A stretch of 17,322 bases of DNA from Anaerolineaceae bacterium (GTDB lineage Bacteria > Chloroflexota > Anaerolineae > Anaerolineales > Anaerolineaceae): NCBI GenBank assembly GCA_028714615.1, contig JAQTMA010000074.1, positions 1-17,322 on the forward strand, read 5' to 3'. A model generated the notes under the pieces. The model worked only from the letters and a program-made list of their open reading frames with translations. It was not told where the DNA came from and did no database searches. The translations under genes were made by a program, and so were the position numbers. Shown piece after piece: positions 6,042 to 13,896 of the stretch. Position 1 is the first letter of the stretch; the number at the start of each line of letters is the position of its first letter.

Positions 6042-8147
6042 TCAAGCCCAATTCAGCCCGATATATTTGACAGTCTCTTCCGGGTCGAGCTGGCGAGTGG
6101 TGTTCCCGGAGCGAATATAGAATTCTTTTCCAGGATCGCCAACCAGAAATGCTGGTATGCCTCCACGTTGGACATCAATTACACATACAGCTTTATCTTC
6201 AATTTCCTCAATCCGAGTTTTGATATATGGATAAAATTCAGCACCGATATTATCGACCATAAGGGTGTTGAGTAGATTGAGGAATTTATCCGTTGAATGG
6301 TCTACCAACCCCAAGTCATTACTCAGCCCATAAATATTCCCGTTATCTTCTACCCCGATCACCAAAGTACCGCCTTCACTATTGAGGAAAGCTGCGACTG
6401 TTTTCAACACGGATTTCCTTAATATCTTCAGCTTTTGACCTTGAACCACGTCCCACTGTAGTGTGCTCTTAAATTCAAGGGTTAGGCTTTCTCCGAGTTT
6501 GACCAGCTCGCGAATGGCACGGGCATGTTGTAGTGCAGGTTCGGTAACCAATCCATTGAAGAATTCATTCATCTTCAGGGCAAGTAGGGAGCGTCTTGCT
6601 TCCAAAAAGTCCCGGTACCGTTCAGGTTTCCATAAGTTCGGATCCATTGGTACAAACTGCTTTGCTAATGCCCCTGGATAGCGCTTCTCTACTTCAGGAA
6701 GATATTCTGCGGGTGGCCGATTTGATATTTCATGATTAGTGTCCGCGGTTAGAAATGCGCGATTAGCAATTTCATTGACGATCATTCGATGTAGGTGGTT
6801 TTCTTCGTCGTACCCATGCTTGTATAAGTAAGAAGTGGGAAAGATGTGGTGGCTGTGGATGGCATAATTCGGACCGGGATGACTGCGAAGCGGTAACCCA
6901 TTAAACCAATCCATTGCTCCATTCGATTTCGCTAAAATATATGAAGTTAGGTAAAGGGGGTGCTGAGCTGCTCTACCATCCATATCTGCTGGTTTAATCT
7001 CAATCCGACCACGTTGATCCACAATGGCGTTCACCAAAGCATCCCAGGGACTTTCTTGTTGAATGATTTGGGCTACATCGTATTCAAGCTTTTGATCCGT
7101 TTGACCGCTATAACGTGCCCAAGAGTTGGCAAGATACATCCATCGGATTGCGCGTCGCAATTCTTTGTCGTTTGGAAATTTACATTTGTTCAATGATAGA
7201 TAAACGATGATTGGAACCAAAACATTTGTCGTACTTAGATCCCAGGTTGAGTGAATATACGCCCGATCAGGTAATAGACCGGCAATGTAATCTAGGATCT
7301 TGGATAAGGTTTCCCAACCAGTTATTAGTTTTTCTTTTGGCTGTTCATGGATAGTCTCATATAACGCACGTTTTGCCACGATGCCTGTAAGTGATCGGAC
7401 CATAAAAGTCAGATCGTAAAAATAATGACTTTGGTTTAATTTAACGATTTTTTCTTTCATTACTCTACGAGCTTGTGACCAGCGGCCAGTTACATGCGTC
7501 AATGCAAGTTCGGCATCCGTTAATTTCGTCCCCTGACTATTGATCCAATCGAATATGTTGATTGATTCGCTGAGAGAAGCTTTTAGGGGAACGGTTAAAA
7601 CAGGTAATTCCGTCTGTACAATATTCTTCAAGGATGTCAGGTGATTGTTATATTGCTGTGCTAACTCAAACTCCTTCGCTCCGTCTTGAGTTTGGGCTGA
7701 GGCAATTTTGAACACGTTGATTTCCTGCCCTACGAAAACATCAACCACTCGAATCCAAACCAGATTTCCTTTCATTACAGTGGATTGATAATATTGAAAA
7801 TCACCATTTTCCAGGCAGAAATAGAGATCGCGCGGATCGGTCTTAATATCCTGATCTGTGTAATAGGGTGGGATGTTTCCATTGATTAATAGATACAGGG
7901 TGGTTAATCTTTGCTGACCGTCCAATATCACGCTGATCAGACCCAATTTATCAGGCAACTTCTTGACATTCTTTAGTTCTGGCGGGGAATCAGTCTTCCA
8001 GAATAACAACGAACCAACAGGGTATTCCCTGACCAGAGAAATGGTCAGTTTTTTCGCCTGATCTTTATTCCAGACGTATTCTCTTTGGAATTCAGGGAGG
8101 ACGATATCTTGAGTACGGATGCCATCTAATAGTTCACTGATTTTCAT
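6042..8147 (-). CDS. DUF262 - HNH (DUF1524-like) - AlbA_2/Schlafen-like fusion, GmrSD-type restriction protein, 701 aa
   Basis: Three modules are visible. Residues 1-220 are DUF262: MKISELLDG, LPEFQREYVW (18-26) and VILDGQQRLTTLY (about 73-84), the GmrS-like nucleotide-binding ParB-fold motif. A helical middle leads to an HNH site at about 425-470: HSHHIFPTSYL followed by NEIANRAFLTADTN, as in GmrD. Residues about 548-701 are AlbA_2 (Schlafen-type): GESLTLEFKS, VAAFLNSEGGTLVIGVEDNG, GKEFYIRSGNTTRQL. GmrSD-type enzymes cut modified phage DNA with NTP hydrolysis, which is the inferred role. The third module is the unusual part and suggests binding of RNA or DNA. The ATG at 8147 has a GGGAGA box and begins at the domain edge. 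An ATG at 8180 would add 11 residues with a poorer site. It heads block B and is followed closely by the PC4 gene. Confidence 0.88.
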   Translation of the reverse strand: MKISELLDGIRTQDIVLPEFQREYVWNKDQAKKLTISLVREYPVGSLLFWKTDSPPELKNVKKLPDKLGLISVILDGQQRLTTLYLLINGNIPPYYTDQDIKTDPRDLYFCLENGDFQYYQSTVMKGNLVWIRVVDVFVGQEINVFKIASAQTQDGAKEFELAQQYNNHLTSLKNIVQTELPVLTVPLKASLSESINIFDWINSQGTKLTDAELALTHVTGRWSQARRVMKEKIVKLNQSHYFYDLTFMVRSLTGIVAKRALYETIHEQPKEKLITGWETLSKILDYIAGLLPDRAYIHSTWDLSTTNVLVPIIVYLSLNKCKFPNDKELRRAIRWMYLANSWARYSGQTDQKLEYDVAQIIQQESPWDALVNAIVDQRGRIEIKPADMDGRAAQHPLYLTSYILAKSNGAMDWFNGLPLRSHPGPNYAIHSHHIFPTSYLYKHGYDEENHLHRMIVNEIANRAFLTADTNHEISNRPPAEYLPEVEKRYPGALAKQFVPMDPNLWKPERYRDFLEARRSLLALKMNEFFNGLVTEPALQHARAIRELVKLGESLTLEFKSTLQWDVVQGQKLKILRKSVLKTVAAFLNSEGGTLVIGVEDNGNIYGLSNDLGLVDHSTDKFLNLLNTLMVDNIGAEFYPYIKTRIEEIEDKAVCVIDVQRGGIPAFLVGDPGKEFYIRSGNTTRQLDPEETVKYIGLNWA

Positions 8148-8240
8148 TCTTTTTCTCCCGGGATTGTTCCGTGTATTCATGAACCCTTACAAGATCCAAT
8201 GATCACTACATAAGGTTTTTCCAATTGCCTACCTGGTGCG

Positions 8241-8276
8241 CTATGGATAAAGAATGAGATCCATATCGCGTTTCAT
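8241..8276 (-). pseudogene. Truncated start of a DUF2513-like gene (11 codons left)
   Basis: A perfect GGGAGAG box (8284-8290), seven bases from an ATG at 8276, opens the frame MKRDMDLILYP and then stops. The first eight residues are the hallmark start of DUF2513 proteins, which usually continue with a helix such as RKILL. Here the family match ends after eight residues. It sits between the PLD-helicase stop and the DUF262 gene. The simplest reading is a leftover front end of a deleted gene at a cassette joint. A short leader peptide is the alternative. Confidence 0.45.
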
Positions 8277-8308
8277 GGTTTTTCTCTCCCGAAATTACCC
8301 GCACGAAA

Positions 8309-11300
8309 TTACTCTACTAACCCTTCACTGCACACAATCACCGGCAAGGGGTTTTCCTCGCAATCGGAATACCGACCCACTTCTCTTTGTAACCCATACC
8401 GCTGATAAATTTTCCCAAGGGCGGCTAATAAACCCAAGCCTCTCACATCGCGATTCTTCAAGGCATTCAATTCTTGACGGACAGCCTGGTATAGCGGACG
8501 TTTGAATATTTCTGACATCTGGCTGATTTGCCCTTGCACATCAATACTACGGGTTTGGCCCATGAGCATTTGTAATTCTTGCAGAACGTACTTCTGAGCG
8601 GTTATTAGGGCAAGCGTATGAGTTTGTTCTGATTGCCTGGCTTTAACCTCTTCTTTGAATTTTTGGTAAATTTCCATGACCTTACCGTTATACCCATCAG
8701 GCAAAGGCTTGGATGTTGTATCAGGAGTACATCGCATAATATTTAAAATCTTCGGAATTTCCCTTGTTCGAACATTCCCCTGAAGGTCAGCGAAGTAAAG
8801 CTGGCGGTAATTACCTGCCCGACAAAGCAAAATCGTCCCATCTGGTTCATGGTCATATCCACACCGAATGCCATCTTTAAGTTCAACAATACGCCGGAAT
8901 GTCTCTGGATCGTCTTCTTTTAACTGACGCATGATTTCTTGGGCCTCATTGAGGTCTACCAATTCATCCTCATCATCCTCGCCAAACTGGCCGGGATTTT
9001 GGTTCTGGTAAATCGCATAGAAAGCTTCCTCATTCAGCTTTTCGCCCGGATCGAGAATGGCGGAGTCTTCTCCAATGGTGTCATGAATCTCTTGAATTCG
9101 GTGTTGGAGTTTTTCTTTAAGCCCCAGGTTTTTTTCTAACCCGGTTTCAGGCAAAAAGTTGAATCCCCAAATCTCATCATGCTCAGTACCAATCCGATCT
9201 ATACGCCCAAATCTCTGAATGAGCCGCACCGGATTCCAGTGTAAGTCATAATTAATCACTTGGTCACAATCCTGCAGGTTGAGGCCTTCACTGAGCACAT
9301 CCGTTGCGATCAGGATTTTTATTTCAGGTGCGCCATCTTTCGGTTTGAGCTCAGGATTTGCTATCGGTGCAAATCGCCCAACCAGGTTTGCTTTGTCTTT
9401 ATCATTCCCATAGATAACCTCTATACAGGGATCCCCGTCGGAATTAAGGTTTTCAAATAAATACCTGGCTGTATCTGCATAAGATGTAAAGATTAAGCAT
9501 TTGTGGTCGCAAAGTGGCCGATCGAACTTCCCGCCATCATTCAACCAGGATAATAACGTCTGCAGTTTATCATCCTGATCTGGACGGATCGGTTCGACAA
9601 GCTCATACATTTTCTGAAGGATGGATAGATCATGCTGGATATCAGACCGAAGTGCATCGCCGAGGAAATCGTCCAGCTTGTATTTGCCGCTAACCTGGGT
9701 TAGCGCATCAAACAGTTCTTGTTCTTCATACCGATCCGATTCATAGAGCAGTCGTTGAGCATCTTCTCCGGCCGGGATAATGGCTTGATCGAGGGCTGCA
9801 ATAAAGGTCTCATGAGATTGGATCATACGCTTCAAGGTGCAGCGGAAAGCCTCGACGCTTGACTCCAACCGCTTAAATAGGGAAACGCGCATCAAACCGC
9901 GCAGGTTTATCCCGGCCCTCTGGAGTTCGTTATAGGGTGATCTATTTTGTTTTTCCAGTTTAACGTACCGCCAAAGGCCATAACGGGCATAGGTCAATCC
10001 TGGTAGGTTAAAACCCATGCCAGGGAACAATGGTTGTTCAACGTGGTTATTTTGCTGGGAACTCAAATATTCACGGAGTTGTTTGTATAGCCCTTTATAG
10101 GTCTTTTCGATTTGGTATTCAATGTTTTGAAGTGCCCGTTTCGGGAAAAATTGTGGCTTACCTGCGACAAAAACGTAGGCTCGTTTCTCGCCGCGTCGAT
10201 AGGGCCCAAAGTTTTCTGCATCTACCCTTTGATGGGTATTCGCGTCGACACCGTACCAGCGAAGGATATCGTTCCGAGTTCGCCGGATAAGAACGTTACT
10301 CAACAAGGGCGGCAGTTTGCGTTCACCCTCTTCTATCATTTTGAAGTAGCGTTTCAAATTTGGTGGATCTACTGGCAGCAATGTGAGATCGCCGCGATGG
10401 AAAAGCATAATTTGATGATAAATATCCCAGGCCGTTTTATTTCGAGGAGTAGCCGTCAATAGACAGCACCGCCGGTCTCCCGTTTGCAGGTAGGCTTGCA
10501 AAAGCTTATAGCGTTGTGTGCCAGGGTTTCGGAAGTTATGGCTCTCATCAACTAATACAAAGTCGCGGTCTCGATAGTTTTCATCGTCGAGTAAAATGTT
10601 CGTACCATCATCCGTGTCGTGCAATATTCCAAATGAAAGCACCCGGGCATTCAGCTCGTAGGCTTCATTGTAATGTTCCCACATCATTAATAATGACGCC
10701 GGGCATAAAATGAGGCTTCTGGCCCGATCTGTACGCTCAAAGTGTTTGACGATAGCAGCCCCAATATAACTCTTCCCCAAGCCAACCACATCCGATACAA
10801 AACAGCCGTTGTATTCCCGAATAATTTGAGCGGCTCGACGGACTGCATTGCGTTGGAATTCTGTCAGGACAGCCGTTATTTCACTTTGCCAGAGAAATTC
10901 AGCCTCCCTTTCGCCTCCTAACCGGTCTTTGACCAGCTCATATAAGGTCTTGAGATAAACGTCATACGGTGTTACTTGCGCTAGCGGCCACCCCTGGCGA
11001 AGCTCTTCCATTAACCCTTGTTCAAAGTCTTGTGATTCTGCCCAAAGGGTTTCAAACCATTCGGCCAACTGAGCATGATTCTCATTACCATGTACCAGAA
11101 CATTAAGTTCCGTATTGTTGTTAACGCCGCTTAGGGTGAAATTACTGGATCCAACAACGGCAATTCCTTTTTCCTGGCGGGGGATTGGACTTCCTGCCTG
11201 GTCAAAAATAGGAGCGTAGTCAAATATATACGCTTTGGCATGCAGCCGGCCTTTGGTATAAACACGGACCTTCAATCTATCTTCGCTAACCAATTGCACC

Positions 11301-11671
11301 AGTAAGCTGACGATTTGCTCAGCATCATCTGTTTGATCCATGACAGCAATGCTTTCCCCCACCGCTTCAGCCGTCTGTTTGACTCGTAGCATTTGCTCAA
11401 TTCTTTTTGGGAATGCTTGAACTTCGGCAGCTTCTTGGATCTGCTCTAATCGACGATACCCCTCGGCAATCTGTTCGATTGTCTCTCGATTAGAAGTATT
11501 ACCAATCAAGAGGCGCAATTCTTGAACATTATTGAGGACATTGCTAACCGATTCTAAACCAGACAGGAAGAAATAGCCGACTGCGAACCGTGCAGCTTTC
11601 GTGCCTGGTAGAATGGTACGGATCACTTCTACAAGCTTTTGGTTATGATTATCGATAATGTCATTGGCCAT
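8309..11671 (-). CDS. PLD-type nuclease fused to SNF2/SF2 helicase, 1120 aa
   Basis: The N-terminal 240 residues form a phospholipase-D-superfamily domain with one full HKD motif (H144-x-K146-x4-D151 in RLHAKAYIFD) followed by VVGSSNFTLSGVNNNTELNV. One motif per chain implies that a dimer makes the active site, as in Nuc and BfiI. Residues about 270-900 are an SF2/SNF2 motor: LTEFQRNAV (Q motif), DVVGLGKSYIG (Walker A, K300), VDESHNFRN (DESH at 375-378), LLTATPRNK, CLIFTSYAD, ATDVLSEGLNLQ, QRFGRIDRIG (about 818-827). About 220 C-terminal residues are helical and of unknown role. It lies 24 bp after the DUF5131 gene. I infer that ATP-driven translocation delivers the PLD nuclease to DNA lacking the methylase mark. 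DISARM uses separate PLD and SNF2 proteins, so this fusion is different. It could also be a general DNA repair helicase. Confidence 0.92.
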   Translation of the reverse strand: MANDIIDNHNQKLVEVIRTILPGTKAARFAVGYFFLSGLESVSNVLNNVQELRLLIGNTSNRETIEQIAEGYRRLEQIQEAAEVQAFPKRIEQMLRVKQTAEAVGESIAVMDQTDDAEQIVSLLVQLVSEDRLKVRVYTKGRLHAKAYIFDYAPIFDQAGSPIPRQEKGIAVVGSSNFTLSGVNNNTELNVLVHGNENHAQLAEWFETLWAESQDFEQGLMEELRQGWPLAQVTPYDVYLKTLYELVKDRLGGEREAEFLWQSEITAVLTEFQRNAVRRAAQIIREYNGCFVSDVVGLGKSYIGAAIVKHFERTDRARSLILCPASLLMMWEHYNEAYELNARVLSFGILHDTDDGTNILLDDENYRDRDFVLVDESHNFRNPGTQRYKLLQAYLQTGDRRCCLLTATPRNKTAWDIYHQIMLFHRGDLTLLPVDPPNLKRYFKMIEEGERKLPPLLSNVLIRRTRNDILRWYGVDANTHQRVDAENFGPYRRGEKRAYVFVAGKPQFFPKRALQNIEYQIEKTYKGLYKQLREYLSSQQNNHVEQPLFPGMGFNLPGLTYARYGLWRYVKLEKQNRSPYNELQRAGINLRGLMRVSLFKRLESSVEAFRCTLKRMIQSHETFIAALDQAIIPAGEDAQRLLYESDRYEEQELFDALTQVSGKYKLDDFLGDALRSDIQHDLSILQKMYELVEPIRPDQDDKLQTLLSWLNDGGKFDRPLCDHKCLIFTSYADTARYLFENLNSDGDPCIEVIYGNDKDKANLVGRFAPIANPELKPKDGAPEIKILIATDVLSEGLNLQDCDQVINYDLHWNPVRLIQRFGRIDRIGTEHDEIWGFNFLPETGLEKNLGLKEKLQHRIQEIHDTIGEDSAILDPGEKLNEEAFYAIYQNQNPGQFGEDDEDELVDLNEAQEIMRQLKEDDPETFRRIVELKDGIRCGYDHEPDGTILLCRAGNYRQLYFADLQGNVRTREIPKILNIMRCTPDTTSKPLPDGYNGKVMEIYQKFKEEVKARQSEQTHTLALITAQKYVLQELQMLMGQTRSIDVQGQISQMSEIFKRPLYQAVRQELNALKNRDVRGLGLLAALGKIYQRYGLQREVGRYSDCEENPLPVIVCSEGLVE

Positions 11672-11695
11672 ATTTTTGCTCTATTGAGAGATGCA

Positions 11696-12412
11696 CTAAA
11701 TAGCGAATTGAGGGGTTTCACTCCAAATTTTTCCTTCAAGCAGCCGGCCATTGCGTTTTTTTCTGACTCCTCCCCATTGTTTGAAAAAGAAGGGGATCGA
11801 AGAGGTTATGCATTGGTCACGAATATCAATTACCCACTTTTGTTCGATGGGGCGAGCTCCTGGGCCTGACTCTCCACCGGTGATAACCCATTTAATATCG
11901 CTAAGATTTAGATTGGTTATAGGCCCTAAAAGAGGCTCTAAGGAAAGGAACTTTACTTGGGCATGTGACTGGCGCAGATCATCGATTCGAAAATCATAAA
12001 CTTGACTTTCAACCGTGACACCCATCCAAACGTTTTTCGGCCAATCTAACTGCGAATCTACCTCTACGAGCCTTGAGGAGCGCTTTGTCAAGATTTGAAA
12101 TGTGTGCCATGAAGCCTCCTTCATTACATTAAAAATCTTTTCAATAAACTCTAAGGGAACTTCTTCATGGAATAAATCGCTCATCGAGTTTACGAAAATG
12201 ACCTGGGGCTGTTTCCAGGTGAGGGGAAGCTGGAGAACATGATCATGGAGTGTCAATTTAAACCCATTGCTGTAATTGTGTTGACCCATTGCTTTGAGAC
12301 GCATGGCCATGCGTTCTGCATAACAGTGTTTGCACCCCTGGCTAATTTTTGTGCATCCAGTTATGGGATTCCAGGTGGACTCAGTCCACTCAATGCCCGA
12401 ATGGTTGCTCAT
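11696..12412 (-). CDS. DUF5131 (phage Gp37/Gp68-like) three-Cys-motif protein, 238 aa
   Basis: The N-terminal signature [16 protein letters not shown], then [16 protein letters not shown], gives C20, C27 and C30 (CX6CX2C followed by Tyr). This resembles a radical-SAM iron-sulfur motif but with wider first spacing. The rest fits a TIM-barrel-like protein: [62 protein letters not shown], and a C-terminal PFFFKQWGG. The family is common in phages and bacterial accessory DNA, and its reaction is not established to my knowledge. It regularly occurs beside TcmP, as here (50 bp after it). The ATG has an AAAGGAG box eight bases upstream. An Fe-S enzyme acting on a nucleic-acid or nucleotide substrate is inferred from the cysteines and context. 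The gene is full length for the family. Confidence 0.92.
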   Translation of the reverse strand: MSNHSGIEWTESTWNPITGCTKISQGCKHCYAERMAMRLKAMGQHNYSNGFKLTLHDHVLQLPLTWKQPQVIFVNSMSDLFHEEVPLEFIEKIFNVMKEASWHTFQILTKRSSRLVEVDSQLDWPKNVWMGVTVESQVYDFRIDDLRQSHAQVKFLSLEPLLGPITNLNLSDIKWVITGGESGPGARPIEQKWVIDIRDQCITSSIPFFFKQWGGVRKKRNGRLLEGKIWSETPQFAI

Positions 12413-12462
12413 AAGTCCTACTCCTTTCCCTTATAATAGCAAAAATTTTCTACCATGGCACA

Positions 12463-13353
12463 TTAACAGAATTTGGTTTGCCCATAAACATTTCGATTCG
12501 TTACTTCTCTCCAGAATTTGTTTCCCAATGGATGTTTGCTGGCAAAGATCAAGCGATATAAAGGAGCATTACGGCCTGTATTTCGCATGAGCGGTTCATT
12601 TTCTTTAATCTCTACATATCCCAAAGATTTTAATTTCCCTTCATACAGATCCAATAACGAACGATGCAAACTCTGGATTTGTCCTAATTGATATTTTTGG
12701 TAAACATCCCGCCATTCCGTTCCACCAAAATAAGCGTCAATTTTAGTGTATTCTGGATTCTGAAAATCTTTTCGTATTTCGCGGGTCAGCCCCATTTGTG
12801 GGTAATAAATAATTAGATCCATCCTTTGTATCTTACCCAATGAGGCAACGGTGGTCCATTCCAATTCAAAACCCTCGGGATCGAGAAATGCAAGATTTAA
12901 AGAAGGCCATTTGTCTTTAAGGTATTGTCGATCAATCGCTTCAATTTGCTTAACGATACTGGTTACTACCTGGTTACTATTGCCTACTTGATACTGAATA
13001 TGAGCAGACTGGTCTGATGAACCACAGCGAAGCTTTAGGGCATCTATTGCGGTCGGGTCGGCATCGACAAAAAAATACCGGCTAAAAGGATATTCAAGTT
13101 TCATCGAAAGCAACGGGGAACCTAACATGATCTGGTTCGTACCGCGGATCTGACATTTCCCAGGCCCAGAAAACAGGTCAATGAAATGTAATCCTCTCCA
13201 TGGCTTTGTTCGCATTGAAGTCGTAAAGATTTTTAGATATCTACAAAGATAATCCAATTTTTCGGTTGCCCATGCACCAGTCCTTCTCATGAGCAATCCA
13301 TCTTCCTCGCAATTCAAATATTGGTGGCCCGGATTAGTCATCGTTGCAGTCAT
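12463..13353 (-). CDS. tcmP: Three-Cys-motif partner protein TcmP, 296 aa
   Basis: The family pattern is clear: ATEKLDYLCRYLKIF, then FIDLFSGPGKC (about 57-67, a Rossmann nucleotide-binding loop like that of class I methyltransferases), then LGSPLLSMKL, YFFVDADPTAIDAL, LNLAFLDPEGFELEWTTVASL, MDLIIYYP, and the closing LYRLIFASKHPLGNKFW. The companion family of three-Cys (DUF5131) proteins gave it its name, and the partner gene follows here at 50 bp. The activity is not established. A SAM-dependent transfer reaction is inferred from the loop and acidic residue pattern (D59, FVDAD, LDPEG). The start at 13353 has an AAGGGGAG box just before it. An ATG at 13386 would overlap the preceding gene by 8 bp with no better site. 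Confidence 0.9.
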   Translation of the reverse strand: MTATMTNPGHQYLNCEEDGLLMRRTGAWATEKLDYLCRYLKIFTTSMRTKPWRGLHFIDLFSGPGKCQIRGTNQIMLGSPLLSMKLEYPFSRYFFVDADPTAIDALKLRCGSSDQSAHIQYQVGNSNQVVTSIVKQIEAIDRQYLKDKWPSLNLAFLDPEGFELEWTTVASLGKIQRMDLIIYYPQMGLTREIRKDFQNPEYTKIDAYFGGTEWRDVYQKYQLGQIQSLHRSLLDLYEGKLKSLGYVEIKENEPLMRNTGRNAPLYRLIFASKHPLGNKFWREVTNRNVYGQTKFC

Positions 13354-13378
13354 ATGCTCCCCTTGTCCATGAACGATT

Positions 13379-13876
13379 CTAACCACCTGGTATAGTCCAT
13401 TTTTCCAATGCCCTGGCTGTAATATTTAGCGGATGGTCCGCTCCATTTTGATTCCCCCACACACGTAATTTTTTTCCAGGGAAATATTTAACACTGATGG
13501 AGCGGCTTCCATCCTCCCCTAGATCGATACATCCGTCGAAATCTCCTGCTTCAAGAAAGCATACATGCATTGAATCCTTATGAATATTTTTATCGCCGCA
13601 AACCAATGCAAAATACACTTTTTGATCCTGACGTAATCGCTGGATTTCTATCAGGTTGGCAGGAGAGAAGGTGAAAATCCACACTAATGCATCTTTCTTG
13701 CGCACCTGCGGGTTGGTGCTGAATTTGATATATAACATGACTTCATCGTTGAGCTTGTAGGCTGACCAACATTCTTTCGGATTGGTCTCTACCATGCACA
13801 ATTTCACTGGATGCCCACTGCGCAGCAATTTCGTTAGTACTACACCATGAAAAAGTTCAAAGAGATCGATAGACAT
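13379..13876 (-). CDS. Hypothetical protein, 165 aa, restriction-operon associated
   Basis: The gene lies 20 bp after the methylase stop and 25 bp before TcmP, with an AAGGGGA box before its ATG, so it is an integral part of the cassette. The sequence is a mixed alpha/beta protein: FELFHGVVLTKLLRSG, VKLCMVETNPKECWSAYKLNDEVMLYIKFS, LVWIFTFSPANLIEIQRLRQ, KVYFALVCGDKNI, SMHVCFLEAGDFDGCIDLG, SISVKYFPGKKLRVWG. The order of an early acidic segment, strands and a DVKxF-like basic strand loosely recalls PD-(D/E)xK folds, but I cannot point to a full catalytic set. I do not recognise a named family. It may be a methylase partner or specificity factor, because it directly follows that gene; this is inference from position only. 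Confidence 0.75.
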   Translation of the reverse strand: MSIDLFELFHGVVLTKLLRSGHPVKLCMVETNPKECWSAYKLNDEVMLYIKFSTNPQVRKKDALVWIFTFSPANLIEIQRLRQDQKVYFALVCGDKNIHKDSMHVCFLEAGDFDGCIDLGEDGSRSISVKYFPGKKLRVWGNQNGADHPLNITARALEKWTIPGG

Positions 13877-13896
13877 GATTCCCCTTCATTGAGTAA

